Notes: generated by a model not told the origin, from the sequence alone. A stretch of 64,000 nt of DNA from Maridesulfovibrio zosterae DSM 11974 (GCF_000425265.1 NZ_KE384342.1:337528-401527), one strand, 5' to 3'. Positions 50,870 to 60,588 are shown, counted from the first letter of the stretch. Made by a program: numbers and translations.

Positions 50870-52813
50870 TTAATTTTCTTTCAGCAAATGTTTTTTCAGG
50901 AAAAGTTCCATTTTTTCATAAAAATCAAATTTGTTTTCTTGATTCATGAAGCCATGCCCTTCATTCTCTTTCACCATGTATTCAACATTTACACCTCGGC
51001 TTCGGAGCGCTTTAACAATCTGATCCGATTCATCTTTTTTTACTCTGGGATCATTAGCGCCTTGAGCCACAAAAAGTGGGGCAGTTATATTGTCTACGTG
51101 GAATATTGGCGATATCTGGCGCAAAAGTTTATAGTCACGCACAGGATCACCCACCATAATGTAGAACCTTTCACGTTCTGATTCCCAGTAGGGAGGCAGT
51201 GTCTCCATGAGAGTAAAGAGGTTAGATGGTCCTACATAGTCAATTCCGCAGGCATATACATCAGGGGTGAAGGTTAGACCTGCAAGTGTTGCATAGCCTC
51301 CATATGATGCTCCGTAAATCGCTACACGTTTTGGATCGGCAATACCCTGCTTAACCAGCCAGTCAACGGCATCTGTAAGGTCATCCTGCATTTGACGACC
51401 CCATTGTTTAAAGCCCTTTTCCCAGAACTGTCGGCCGTATCCAGTAGAACCTCTGAAATTTACCTGCAATACGGCAATTCCACGGTTGGTAAGAAATTGT
51501 ATTTCAGGATTAAATCCCCAGTGGTCGCGTGCCCATGGTCCTCCATGAGGGTTGAGGACCACAGGGAGATTTTTTGCTTTTTTTCCTACTGGAAGACTCA
51601 GGTAGCCATTAATTGTCAGGCCGTCACGGGATGTGAATGATATAGGAGTCATGGCAGCCATATTGTTTTCATCAAACCATGGACTTACCTCAGCAATTTT
51701 ATTTAATTTCCTGCTCTCAATATCATAAATATATCCGGCTCCTAAGCTGCGGTCCGAGTATGTGCGGACTATCATTTTAGTTTCATCTTTATTTAAATCT
51801 GTTACAGCAACTTGATAGCCTGAAAGTTGTTGTTCAAGGTCAGACTGAATTTCTTCGCGTATGTCATCAAAAAAAACATAGTGGGCTTTATCTGAATAAT
51901 ATCCCGCACCGGTGATTATTTTACGTTTTTTAGAGCGTAGGAGTTGTGAAACATCTACGTCGGGATGTTCAAAAATAAGCTCTTCAAGTTTTTGATTGTC
52001 AGGATTGAAAAGATAAACAGCGGTCTTATCTCTTTCAATATTGGAGGCTACATATATTTTACGATTGTCGAAATCGAAGAAAAGAGGGGCGAAAGTAGTA
52101 CGGAAGTCGGTTGTTTTAATAGGACGGAATATTTCCTGTTCATTTTTACGGTATAAAATAACGTTGTTCCCGTTACGGACAGCAATGGCAATGCGCAACT
52201 GTCCATCATTGTCAGTCATCCATCCTACGATATCTCCGGGATTTTGAGCTATCAGTTCGTTCTCACCATTTGTTATGTTCAATTTATAAACATCAAATGA
52301 TCGCTGATCACGCTTGTTCATAGTGATGAGGATATGATCTTCATCATTCTCAAGGTCATCAAGAAGATTAGTGCGTGTATTTTCATATGGTGTGAGGTCA
52401 ACGGCTCCGCTTCCGTCCAGTGGAGCAGAGAAAGTATGAAAATTCTCATCTCCTCCGCTATCCTGACCATATATTATTCGTGAATTACCTCCCCAGAAAT
52501 ATCCTGATACATCTCGGGAGGTGGCATTTGTCACTCTAGTTATTTTGTTATTTGAAAGATCTTTTACAAAAATATTCATTCGTTCATGCCAGGGGGCAGT
52601 CCAGGCTATCTGAGTCCCATCTGGGGAAATAGTAAAAGAATTGGCAACCGGATTTTTAAAAAAATCTTGTAACGGTATTTGACATTTATTGAGTGAGGAA
52701 ACATGTGTTGCATTATGGACAGGTTGAATTTGTCCTTTTTGCAGTGTGGAGCACGCTGTTATTGTTAAAAAAGCAATTGTGGTCAGTATGGAGAATGAAA
52801 TTTTTTTAATCAT
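50870..52813 (-). CDS. S9-family prolyl oligopeptidase-type lipoprotein peptidase
   Basis: 647 residues. N-terminal lipobox TITAC (residues 17-21) suggests a membrane lipoprotein. A seven-bladed propeller (about 40-370: PDGTQIAWTAPW, GNSRIIYGQDSGGDENFH...) precedes the hydrolase domain (about 380-647) with GPWARDHWGFNPEIQFL, nucleophile IYGASYGGYATLAG (Ser), APLFVAQGANDPRVKKDESDQ (Asp) and ENEGHGFMNQEN (His). It resembles acylaminoacyl or dipeptidyl peptidases that process oligopeptides in the periplasm. One base separates its ATG from the GGDEF gene stop, so they form one operon. Confidence 0.9.
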   Translation of the reverse strand: MIKKISFSILTTIAFLTITACSTLQKGQIQPVHNATHVSSLNKCQIPLQDFFKNPVANSFTISPDGTQIAWTAPWHERMNIFVKDLSNNKITRVTNATSRDVSGYFWGGNSRIIYGQDSGGDENFHTFSAPLDGSGAVDLTPYENTRTNLLDDLENDEDHILITMNKRDQRSFDVYKLNITNGENELIAQNPGDIVGWMTDNDGQLRIAIAVRNGNNVILYRKNEQEIFRPIKTTDFRTTFAPLFFDFDNRKIYVASNIERDKTAVYLFNPDNQKLEELIFEHPDVDVSQLLRSKKRKIITGAGYYSDKAHYVFFDDIREEIQSDLEQQLSGYQVAVTDLNKDETKMIVRTYSDRSLGAGYIYDIESRKLNKIAEVSPWFDENNMAAMTPISFTSRDGLTINGYLSLPVGKKAKNLPVVLNPHGGPWARDHWGFNPEIQFLTNRGIAVLQVNFRGSTGYGRQFWEKGFKQWGRQMQDDLTDAVDWLVKQGIADPKRVAIYGASYGGYATLAGLTFTPDVYACGIDYVGPSNLFTLMETLPPYWESERERFYIMVGDPVRDYKLLRQISPIFHVDNITAPLFVAQGANDPRVKKDESDQIVKALRSRGVNVEYMVKENEGHGFMNQENKFDFYEKMELFLKKHLLKEN

Positions 52814-52814
52814 A

Positions 52815-53909
52815 TTATTTTTCGGATATTTGAGTTGATTCAGCGATGAGGTACACAGAGCCAGGTCCTTTTTTTTTGGATTCTTTTAGAGCATTGTCCA
52901 CCTTGTTGAGTAATGTTTCGGTTGTATCTTCCTGTCCGCAGGAGGCGATACCTGTGTTTATTTTAAAAGGGATATCTTTGAGCGGTCTGTAGTTGCTCAC
53001 GATACTTTGTATTTTGTCAGTTAAGTTAATAGCGTTTTTTGATGTAGTATGCGGCGCGAGAATGATAAATTTATCACCTCCTACGCGAAAAAAGCTATCT
53101 GGTCGTCTAAGATGCTTACGTACTGCTCTGGCGAAACCTGCCAAAATTTTATCACCTGCTTTTTGTCCATATTTCTGATTGATGGTTTTGAAGTCATGTA
53201 TATCCATCTTAATCAGGGATAGATCTGACCCGTAGCGAGTGGCTGATGAAATCTCCCGTTCTGATTCTTCATAGAACTTCATGCGTCCAGGAAGATTTGT
53301 AAGAGTATCGCGTTCAGCAAGTTTCCGGATAGTAGATTTACTGGTCTCTTTTTCACGGGCATTTCGATTAAGCTCGTGACGCATTGGATTGTCAACTAGG
53401 AAATAGTGGATGATCCCTAAAATGCAGATTAGAAATAATATTGCATATTCAATTTTAATTTTAGTATTAATTTCTGATTTATAGTTTTCAAAAGTATTAT
53501 TTATGATTGTGCTAAGCGTATTATCCAGATTTTTGAGAGCTGTATTCATTGCTTGCTGAGTCTCTGTTGCAGTAGCATCAATAAACCTTTTCGCTACAAT
53601 GAAAAGTTCATCATCATTTGCATGAATAAGCTTATAAAAAACATTCTCTTTTGGAATTTTTTTCAGTTCTTCCACAAGAGATTTAAAACGGTGAAGATTG
53701 TATTCAAGTCCCGATGATTTTGTATAAACATAATAGGCTGTTGTTTTTAGTTCAACTAATCGATTACGGGTGTCACTCACTCTTTTTTGCTCTATAATAA
53801 TAGAATGAAAGGAATAAACTGCCATAAGTGATAAAATAATAATTACTGGAAGAGTAATCCGATATTTATATTTGTTTATCTCTTTGTGTCGCATGTTAGA
53901 ATCATCCAC
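52815..53909 (-). CDS. Membrane GGDEF protein with altered signature
   Basis: 364 residues: two helices (about 19-37 and 165-183) flank a periplasmic region of about 125 residues, then a GGDEF domain (about 200-355). The signature is RVGGDKFIILA, GGDKF: the catalytic Glu is Lys. The I-site RxxD is not evident. It is therefore more likely a c-di-GMP sensor or inactive than a cyclase. The start is a GTG (53909); an ATG 15 bases in is the alternative. It is co-transcribed with the S9 peptidase. Confidence 0.82.
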   Translation of the reverse strand: MDDSNMRHKEINKYKYRITLPVIIILSLMAVYSFHSIIIEQKRVSDTRNRLVELKTTAYYVYTKSSGLEYNLHRFKSLVEELKKIPKENVFYKLIHANDDELFIVAKRFIDATATETQQAMNTALKNLDNTLSTIINNTFENYKSEINTKIKIEYAILFLICILGIIHYFLVDNPMRHELNRNAREKETSKSTIRKLAERDTLTNLPGRMKFYEESEREISSATRYGSDLSLIKMDIHDFKTINQKYGQKAGDKILAGFARAVRKHLRRPDSFFRVGGDKFIILAPHTTSKNAINLTDKIQSIVSNYRPLKDIPFKINTGIASCGQEDTTETLLNKVDNALKESKKKGPGSVYLIAESTQISEK

Positions 53910-54235
53910 TGTTTTTTTGTTATTCGTATAAGACTTCTTTTAGCCTTGCTGAAGTTTTATGTAAAATTAAAAATTCATGTTAAAGACAGGATCAGTTGAA
54001 GTTGCACGCAGTTGAATATCTGTGATCAGTAGTGTAAATGCATATTTGATCTTCTAGTTACATACTTTATTGGATATTTGGAAACTTATTTATTTTTTTA
54101 TGAAAGTTTATTTGTGAATATCTCGCAGATAAAAATATTCATAAATTCGGTTAGGTGTTTATTTTTATGTTGCCCTCTTGCTTTCCTTGGGCTAGGGAAA
54201 CCGCGTACATAGTTGGAAAACAAGGAGAGCTAAAA

Positions 54236-54730
54236 TTGTCCAAGGCAGACAGATATTCAAAAATGTACCCTATTTCATGGGATCAGTTACACAGGGATTG
54301 TAGAACCTTATCATGGCAATTGCTGGATAAAGGGCCGTTTAAAGGCATTCTGGCAATAACCCGTGGAGGATTGGTTCCAGCAGCGATTTTGGCAAGGGAA
54401 CTGGATATAAGATTTATCGACACCGTCTGCATTTCCACATATGATTGGAAAACTCAGGAAAAAAAAGCCACTGTTCTTAAAAATTTCGAAGGTGATGGTG
54501 AAGGTTGGCTGCTGGTAGATGATCTGGTCGATACCGGCGGAACAGCGAAACTGGTTAGGGAAATGGTACCCAAAGCCCTTTTTGTAACAGTTTATGCCAA
54601 GCCTGAAGGACGTCCTTTGGTTGATACTTATATAACCGAAGTAAGCCAGGATACATGGATTCTTTTTCCTTGGGACAGTGCAACTCAGTTTGCAGAGCCT
54701 ATTGTAAAAGTTTCTAAAGAAGATGATTAA
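54236..54730 (+). CDS. gpt: Xanthine (guanine) phosphoribosyltransferase
   Basis: Converts xanthine, guanine or hypoxanthine plus PRPP to nucleotides. PRPP loop [17 protein letters not shown], upstream [34 protein letters not shown] matching E. coli Gpt, and a C-terminal WILFPWD. The open frame reaches back to 54155, but the TTG at 54236 has AAGGAG eight bases upstream and gives 164 residues, close to the 152 of Gpt. It precedes a BMP-type nucleoside transporter, so purine salvage and uptake are linked. Confidence 0.9.
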   Translation: MSKADRYSKMYPISWDQLHRDCRTLSWQLLDKGPFKGILAITRGGLVPAAILARELDIRFIDTVCISTYDWKTQEKKATVLKNFEGDGEGWLLVDDLVDTGGTAKLVREMVPKALFVTVYAKPEGRPLVDTYITEVSQDTWILFPWDSATQFAEPIVKVSKEDD

Positions 54731-54783
54731 AGCTTTTAATTAGCTTTAAGATATATTTAAGGTCGAAACAGACAGTACATTTG

Positions 54784-54834
54784 CCAGCTGTCGGACAAGG
54801 TTGTCCGGGGGCTGGTTGTGTATTTGTTTTTTTG
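54784..54834 (+). terminator. Terminator after gpt in the transporter leader
   Basis: CCAGC/GCTGG outer stem, CGGACAA/TTGTCCG inner stem, then a T-rich tail. It may end gpt or attenuate read-through into the transporter operon. Confidence 0.7.
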
Positions 54835-54861
54835 TTTAGGCCTTTTGCCTTATATTACGTA

Positions 54862-54902
54862 CTGAGGGAAGACGCCGTTTGTGCGGGGCTTCAGAAGTTT
54901 TT
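54862..54902 (+). promoter_or_regulatory. Second leader hairpin immediately before the BMP gene
   Basis: CTGA...GAAG with CGCCG/CGG(G)G pairs against CTTCAG, followed by GAAGTTTTTT 20 bp before the start codon. Looks like an intrinsic terminator placed in a 5' leader: a candidate attenuator or riboswitch expression platform for purine. I do not see a known aptamer. Confidence 0.45.
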
Positions 54903-54921
54903 TAATTGAATCAAGGAGTGG

Positions 54922-56001
54922 ATGATGCGTAAAGTTATGATTATGGTCATCGTTGCAGCAATGTCTGTTATGATGGCTACAGCTGGTTTTGCTGGAGCTA
55001 AGAAAGAAAAGCTCAAAGTCGGTTTTGTTTACATTTCTCCCGTGGGTGATGAAGGTTACTCATTTGCACAGGATCAGGGCCGTAAGGCTATTGATAAATT
55101 GCCCTGGGTTGAAACTTCTGCTGTTGAGTCCGTACCTGAAGGACCAGACTCTGAGCGCGTTGTTCTAAATTTCGCACGTAAAGGTTATGATGTAATTTTC
55201 GGAACCAGTTTTGGTTACATGGATCCAATGGTCAAAGTTTCCAAAAAGTTCCCTAAAGTTGCTTTTATGCATTGCTCCGGTTTCAAGAGCACACCTAACA
55301 TGAGTAACTATTTTGGTCGTATGTATCAGGCTCGCTACCTTACAGGTATTGTTGCCGGTATGATGACTAAATCAAATGTAATCGGATACGTTGCTGCATT
55401 TCCTATTCCGGAAGTTATTCGTGGTATCAATGCTTTTACTCTCGGTGTCCGTTCAGTTAATCCTGAAGCAACTGTCCGCGTTGTCTGGACAAAGTCATGG
55501 TATGATCCTGCTCTTGAAAAAGACGCAGCAATCAGTCTGCTGGACATGAAAGCTGACGTAATAACTCAGCATCAGGATTCTCCCGGACCTCAGGAAGCAG
55601 CTCAGGAGCGCGGAAAATATTCTATCGGTTATAATTCTGATATGTCCAAGATGGCTCCTAAATCTCACCTGACTGCAGCTATATGGAATTGGGCTCCTCT
55701 GTTTAAGAATACTGTTGAACAGGTTCGCGACGGAGTTTGGAAAGGTGATGAGTCCCTCTGGTGGGGAATGGATCAGGGAGTTGTTGATATTGCTCCTTTC
55801 GGCCCAATGGTTCCACAGAATGTTAAAGATGCAGTTGCTGCTGCAAAGCAGAATATAATCAAAGGAAACAACGCTATTTTCGTAGGTCCTCTTAAAGACC
55901 AGAACGGTAAAGAAGCTGTTCCTGCCGGAAAATCCATGACTGATCCCGAACTGCTCGGTATGTCTTGGTTTGTTGACGGCGTAATTGGAAATACTAAGTA
56001 A
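54922..56001 (+). CDS. BMP-family ABC transporter substrate-binding protein (nucleoside/purine)
   Basis: 359 residues with a signal peptide (about 1-24, ending GFAGA). Fits the PnrA/BmpA-type lipoprotein-like binding family for nucleosides: KLKVGFVYISPVGDEGYSFAQDQGRKA, FARKGYDVIFGTSFGYMD, MHCSGFKSTPNMSNYFGRMYQARYLTGIVAGMMTK, VDGVIG. The Arg/Lys ligand pattern is not examined. No lipobox Cys is seen, so it is soluble. Two ATG codons lie next to each other at 54922 and 54925; AAGGAG precedes both. Confidence 0.88.
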   Translation: MMRKVMIMVIVAAMSVMMATAGFAGAKKEKLKVGFVYISPVGDEGYSFAQDQGRKAIDKLPWVETSAVESVPEGPDSERVVLNFARKGYDVIFGTSFGYMDPMVKVSKKFPKVAFMHCSGFKSTPNMSNYFGRMYQARYLTGIVAGMMTKSNVIGYVAAFPIPEVIRGINAFTLGVRSVNPEATVRVVWTKSWYDPALEKDAAISLLDMKADVITQHQDSPGPQEAAQERGKYSIGYNSDMSKMAPKSHLTAAIWNWAPLFKNTVEQVRDGVWKGDESLWWGMDQGVVDIAPFGPMVPQNVKDAVAAAKQNIIKGNNAIFVGPLKDQNGKEAVPAGKSMTDPELLGMSWFVDGVIGNTK

Positions 56002-56007
56002 TAATTT

Positions 56008-57066
56008 ATGCTGGCTTATCGCTTACAAAAGCGTGACGAACCTTGGAACTGGGGTGCTCCGATTATTATCGTGGGCGCCCTGGTCTTTTCTTTCGGGGTA
56101 AGTGCGCTCCTGCTTGAATTGCAGGGTAAATCTGCTGTTGAAGGACTCCTTGTGCTCTGGCAGGGGTCTTTTGGTGCTTCATGGGCTTTGGAAGATGCCC
56201 TTTTAAAAGCTATCCCGATTTTTCTTTGTGCATTGGGTGTTGCTACAGCTTTCAGAATGCAGGTATGGAATATCGGAGCTGAAGGACAGTTTGCTTTGGG
56301 AGCCATCGGTGCGACCTGGGCCGCCCTCAACTTTCCAGATCTCCCCGGTTTTCTGCTTATGCCGCTCATGTTTTTCTGTGCCGCAGTTTGCGGTGCATTT
56401 TGGGCATATATTCCTGCTATTTTACGGCTTAAGCTGCAAGTTAATGAGATTATCTCAACCCTGATGCTCAATTATATCGCAATACTTCTACTTGAATACC
56501 TTGTATTCGGAGTTTGGAAAGATCCCGCAAGCTTTGGTTTTCCCGTAACACCTGAATTTTCACCATCAGCAATTATCGGTCAAATTGGAGAAACCCGTTT
56601 GCACTGGGGCTTTGCTGTTTGTATCGGTTCCGGTCTTGCCATGTGGGCTTTTATGCGCTTCACCCGGTTGGGCTATGAAATTAAGATTGCCGGGGAAGGA
56701 ATCAAGGTAGCCATGTATTCCCGGCTTCCATACGGAATGCTGACTATTCTGGTTATGGCTATTTCAGGTGCTCTTGCAGGATGGGCCGGCTGTATTGAAA
56801 CTTCCGCCACTGTTAATAGGCTTCAAACCAGTATTATGGTCGGCTACGGTTATACTGCAATTGTCGTAGCATGGCTGGCAAGACTGCACCCTCTTTACAT
56901 TGGAATATCTGCTTACCTGCTGGCTGCGCTTCGAGTCGGTGTAGAAAATATGCAGCTTGAGCTTCAGGTTCCTGCTTCTTTTGGTTCTATTATGGAAGGA
57001 TTGATTCTTTTGTCTGTTCTTGCCGGGCAGATGTTGGTCACATACAAGATTGTTAAGAAAAAATAG
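56008..57066 (+). CDS. ABC transporter permease (nucleoside/BMP type, larger subunit)
   Basis: 352 residues, about ten helices, NupP/YufP-type permease: AFRMQVWNIGAEGQFALGAIGATW (hallmark NIGxEGQ), LKLQVNEIISTLMLNYIAILL and RLHPLYIGISAYLLAAL. It follows the binding protein by 6 bp. With the next permease it forms the heterodimeric channel. Confidence 0.9.
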   Translation: MLAYRLQKRDEPWNWGAPIIIVGALVFSFGVSALLLELQGKSAVEGLLVLWQGSFGASWALEDALLKAIPIFLCALGVATAFRMQVWNIGAEGQFALGAIGATWAALNFPDLPGFLLMPLMFFCAAVCGAFWAYIPAILRLKLQVNEIISTLMLNYIAILLLEYLVFGVWKDPASFGFPVTPEFSPSAIIGQIGETRLHWGFAVCIGSGLAMWAFMRFTRLGYEIKIAGEGIKVAMYSRLPYGMLTILVMAISGALAGWAGCIETSATVNRLQTSIMVGYGYTAIVVAWLARLHPLYIGISAYLLAALRVGVENMQLELQVPASFGSIMEGLILLSVLAGQMLVTYKIVKKK

Positions 57067-57110
57067 ACAGTTGAACGGTAAGTTCGACTTCTAACCTTTT
57101 TGGGTGAAAT

Positions 57111-58031
57111 ATGTTGGAAAGTTTTATTGTGCCTTTGCTGGCAGCTACAGTCCAGTCAGGAACTCCAATTTTGTATGCTACTCTCGGTGAAATTCTCACT
57201 GAGAAGGGTGGAGTACTGAATCTAGGTGTTGAGGGGATGATGAGCATGGCGGCTTTTGTCGCTTTTGTCGTTAGTCTGACCACAGGTAATGCCTGGCTGG
57301 GATTCTTCTGTGGTGGTATTGCCGGAACATTTATGGCCATGCTGCACGGAATTGTCTGTATAACCTGTCTTGGTAATCAAGTTGTTTCCGGACTTGCACT
57401 GACCATCCTTGGTACTGGGCTGTGTAATTTTCTGGGCACTCCTTTTATAGGCATGGGTATTGACGGTTTTGATAAATTCAGCTTTCCACTTCTTTCTTCT
57501 ATTCCCTATCTGGGTGATATCTTTTTTAAACAGGATGCTCTAGTTTACGTGTCCTTCATCATTCCTGTTCTTTTTATGCTATTTATAAATAGAACGAGTT
57601 TGGGGCTGGCGATAACAGCTGTTGGGGAAAAGCCGGCCGCCGCTGCCGCTGTTGGACTCAAAGCCGTTCGTTTGCGCTGGATAGCACTTTTAGGCGGCGG
57701 TTTTCTTATCGGTCTTGGCGGGGCGTATCTTTCACTTGCTTATACCCATCTTTGGGCCAACGGGCTTTCCGGTGGGCGTGGATGGATTGCTGTTGCGCTG
57801 GTTATTTTTGCTTTTTGGCGTCCTGGAAGGGCTGTTTTCGGTGCATATCTCTTTGGAGGGGTTATGGCATTTCAGCTTCGTCTTCAGGCAATCGGAACAC
57901 ATATTCCATCTTCTTTACTATTGATGCTGCCTTATGCTTTAACAATTCTTGTCCTTATTTTCTCTGCAGTGAGAGGCCGCAGTGGAAATGCTCCGGCACA
58001 TCTTGGAATTAACATTGAGCCGGAAGGGTAG
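57111..58031 (+). CDS. ABC transporter permease (nucleoside/BMP type, smaller subunit)
   Basis: 306 residues of the NupQ/YufQ type: SGTPILYATLGEILTEKGGVLNLGVEGMMSM (hallmark E-K-G-G-V-L-N-L-G-x-E-G), GIVCITCLGNQVVSGLALTILG and GFLIGLGGAYLSLAYTHLWANGLSGGRGWIA. The C-terminus is hydrophilic (RGRSGNAPAHLGI). 44 bp after the first permease. Confidence 0.9.
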   Translation: MLESFIVPLLAATVQSGTPILYATLGEILTEKGGVLNLGVEGMMSMAAFVAFVVSLTTGNAWLGFFCGGIAGTFMAMLHGIVCITCLGNQVVSGLALTILGTGLCNFLGTPFIGMGIDGFDKFSFPLLSSIPYLGDIFFKQDALVYVSFIIPVLFMLFINRTSLGLAITAVGEKPAAAAAVGLKAVRLRWIALLGGGFLIGLGGAYLSLAYTHLWANGLSGGRGWIAVALVIFAFWRPGRAVFGAYLFGGVMAFQLRLQAIGTHIPSSLLLMLPYALTILVLIFSAVRGRSGNAPAHLGINIEPEG

Positions 58032-58041
58032 GTAGATTCAT

Positions 58042-59583
58042 ATGAGTTCATTTCAAGATTTAAGCCGCCCTGAGTGTCAGAAGGCCACTGGCTTTGATGG
58101 CTGTGATCCACTCATTTCCCTTAAAGGTATTACCAAGCGATTCGGCAAGGTCGTTGCCAATAATAATATTTCTCTGGATTTATACCCCGGTCGTATCAAA
58201 GCTCTTCTCGGTGAAAATGGAGCCGGTAAAAGTACTCTCATGAGCATGCTTGCCGGACGTTTCAGGCCTGACGAAGGATTTATTGAAGTGGACGGGCAGA
58301 GGGTTGATTTTTCAAATTCCAAGGATGCAATCAAGGCTGGGGTCGGGATGGTTTATCAGCATTTTATGTTGGTGGATACAATGACCGTTGCCGAAAATGT
58401 TTTGCTTGGTCAGGAAGGTTCTTTTTTTGTCAGTCCTAAGGAGATGAATGAAAGGGTTCGCCAGATTGCCGAGGATTATGAACTTGAGATTGATCCTTCT
58501 GCACGGGTTCAGGATCTTTCTATGGGCGAGAAGCAGCGGGTTGAGATTATCAAACTGCTTTACCGTGAAAGCCGGGTGCTTATTTTTGATGAGCCAACTG
58601 CAGTCCTTACTCCCCGCGAGGCATTTCGTCTTTTTGAAGCTCTTTGGGCTATGACCAGACAAGGTAAATCTGTCGTATTTATCAGTCATAAACTTGAAGA
58701 GGTTATGGCAATTGCTGATGAGGTTGCAATTTTGCGCCGTGGTGAAATTGATGCCGAAGTTCCTCGTAATAAAATTGTATCAAAAGCAGATCTTGCCTGC
58801 CGGATGGTAGGTAAGGAAGTTCTTTTAGAGATACATAAAGAGGATGTGGAAATAGGTGATAAGGTTCTGGAAGTAAAAAATATGACCGGAATCGGCTTGA
58901 GAGGCATTAATCTTGATGTTCGCAAAGGTGAAGTGGTTGCCATTGTCGGAGTGGCAGGAAATGGGCAGCAGGAACTTGTGGAGGGTGTATGCGGTTTACG
59001 TAAACCTCCTAAGGATACCATCTTTATAATGAACAAGCCGTGGCGCAAATTTTTTGCGGAAATGAAATGGAATAACTCCATGTCATATATACCCGAAGAT
59101 CGTCTTGATCTTGCTACTGCACGTAACCTCGATCTCGTTGACAACTTGTTGCTTACAACCCGTCAGGGGTTTACTTCAGGTCCAATTTTACAACGTGATA
59201 AGGCTGCAAAAGTAGCCGAAGAGCTTGTTAAGGATTATGATGTTCGTCCTGGTCGTATTCAGGCTCTTGCATGGCAGCTTTCAGGCGGGAATTTGCAAAA
59301 GATGGTACTTGCTCGCGAACTATACCGCCAGCCTCATCTGATCGTTGCTGAGCAGCCGACACAGGGACTTGATATTTCTGCTACTGAGGAAGTCTGGAAT
59401 AAACTTCTGGAAGCTCGCAAGATGGCTGGTATACTTCTTGTGACAGGAGATCTGGGTGAAGCCTTGCAGTTGGCTGATCGCGTAGCAGTGATGTATTGCG
59501 GACAGATTATGGATGAATTCTCAGTTGCTGATAAAGCAAAGATTGATAATATTGGCCTGCTGATGGCAGGTGTTCGCGAATAA
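58042..59583 (+). CDS. Two-domain ABC transporter ATPase (nucleoside/BMP type)
   Basis: 513 residues with two fused nucleotide-binding domains. NBD1: Walker A GENGAGKSTL, signature LSMGEKQRVE, Walker B VLIFDEPTAVL, switch His in FISHKLEE. NBD2: degenerate Walker A VGVAGNGQQELVEG, signature LSGGNLQKM, Walker B-like LIVAEQPTQGLDI. The asymmetric second site is usual for this class. Completes the binding protein-permease-permease-ATPase cassette, 10 bp after the second permease. Terminator follows. Confidence 0.92.
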   Translation: MSSFQDLSRPECQKATGFDGCDPLISLKGITKRFGKVVANNNISLDLYPGRIKALLGENGAGKSTLMSMLAGRFRPDEGFIEVDGQRVDFSNSKDAIKAGVGMVYQHFMLVDTMTVAENVLLGQEGSFFVSPKEMNERVRQIAEDYELEIDPSARVQDLSMGEKQRVEIIKLLYRESRVLIFDEPTAVLTPREAFRLFEALWAMTRQGKSVVFISHKLEEVMAIADEVAILRRGEIDAEVPRNKIVSKADLACRMVGKEVLLEIHKEDVEIGDKVLEVKNMTGIGLRGINLDVRKGEVVAIVGVAGNGQQELVEGVCGLRKPPKDTIFIMNKPWRKFFAEMKWNNSMSYIPEDRLDLATARNLDLVDNLLLTTRQGFTSGPILQRDKAAKVAEELVKDYDVRPGRIQALAWQLSGGNLQKMVLARELYRQPHLIVAEQPTQGLDISATEEVWNKLLEARKMAGILLVTGDLGEALQLADRVAVMYCGQIMDEFSVADKAKIDNIGLLMAGVRE

Positions 59584-59604
59584 GGTTTTTAAATTGTATT
59601 ATAC

Positions 59605-59640
59605 AAGCCTCCTTTTGTAATTCAAAGGGAGGCTTTTTTT
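59605..59640 (+). terminator. Terminator after the nucleoside transporter operon
   Basis: AAGCCTCCTTTTG/CAAAGGGAGGCTT stem (a G-T pair included), five-base loop, T-run. Confidence 0.9.
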
Positions 59641-60063
59641 ATTTAAAGTGTTGGTTTTTTGTGCTTTACAAGCCACGTATTGCCGATGCAAATGGTTGAT
59701 AATTGTTATTATAGAAAAAAAAGTAAATTTTTTAAATTTTCAGATCAGATAAACATGCATATTGGTTTGGTTGTGAATTATATATAGCCCTTGTTGGAAT
59801 ATGCGTTTCCAGCAGTATTTAATATAACATTTATGCATTAGATCATGTAAAAAATGTGATGTGCAGTGATTTCGGCTTGAAGTTACAGTATCTGAATTTA
59901 ATTTTGCATGCAGTGTGATTGTGTGAAAAATTTCTCAATGACTCAGTTGTAGTCCTTCTTAAAGTTTGATTTGCTAGTTGCAGAGCATATACATCTACGC
60001 ATTTTTATTGAAATAATTCCAGATTTTGAGTAGAAAGTTACGACTTTCATGAGGAGGAATAGA
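59641..60063. other. AT-rich region upstream of cytochrome c3
   Basis: About 420 bp with no gene on either strand. It must hold the cytochrome c3 promoter; I see no confident -35/-10 pair. GAGGAGGAATAG just before 60064 is the ribosome site. Confidence 0.45.
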
Positions 60064-60558
60064 ATGAAGACGAATTTTATGTATGTAGGGATGGCAGTTG
60101 TATTTGCCGTTCTCGTTATTATTTATGCAACGACTACTAGCCATTTGAGTGAGGAAATTGCTAGTATCTCCAGCGAGAATCCAGTTATTGTCACTGAAGA
60201 TCTGGTTGTAAGGTTTCCTGTTAACTTGGAGTTCAAGCGTCCTGACGTGCTTAACAAGGTCCGTTTTGCTCAGGTCAAGTTTTCTCATTTTGAACATCAG
60301 GATGTTAACTGTGTGAAATGCCACCACACATGGGACGGCAAGTCACAGATTAAGTCATGTGCTTCTGTGGGATGTCATGATGAGCTTGTTCGTAAAGGCC
60401 AGCCAGAGTCTTACTTTAAAGCATTCCATACTCTACACAGTGATCGCAGCTGTCGTGGTTGTCACGTGAAATTGAATAAGGAAGGCAAGTCTGATATCGC
60501 TATTGCTCCTTGTGCAAACAACGCATGTCACCCCAAGCGTGTAAGAGTTCATAATTAG
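60064..60558 (+). CDS. Class III tetraheme cytochrome c3
   Basis: A periplasmic low-potential electron carrier between hydrogenases and membrane complexes in sulfate reducers. 164 residues: N-terminal helix (about 6-23, VGMAVVFAVLVIIYATTTS), either a signal peptide or a membrane anchor, an unusual 50-residue spacer, then the c3 domain. Heme sites are in the D. vulgaris order: CVKCH, CASVGCH (CX4CH), CRGCH, CANNACH (CX4CH), with sixth-ligand His in FSHFEHQDV and KAFHTLHSD. The ATG at 60064 has GAGGAGGAATAG; an ATG at 60049 overlaps that site. Confidence 0.9.
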   Translation: MKTNFMYVGMAVVFAVLVIIYATTTSHLSEEIASISSENPVIVTEDLVVRFPVNLEFKRPDVLNKVRFAQVKFSHFEHQDVNCVKCHHTWDGKSQIKSCASVGCHDELVRKGQPESYFKAFHTLHSDRSCRGCHVKLNKEGKSDIAIAPCANNACHPKRVRVHN

Positions 60559-60588
60559 ATTTTAATACTTGGATCAAAAGGTATTTGT

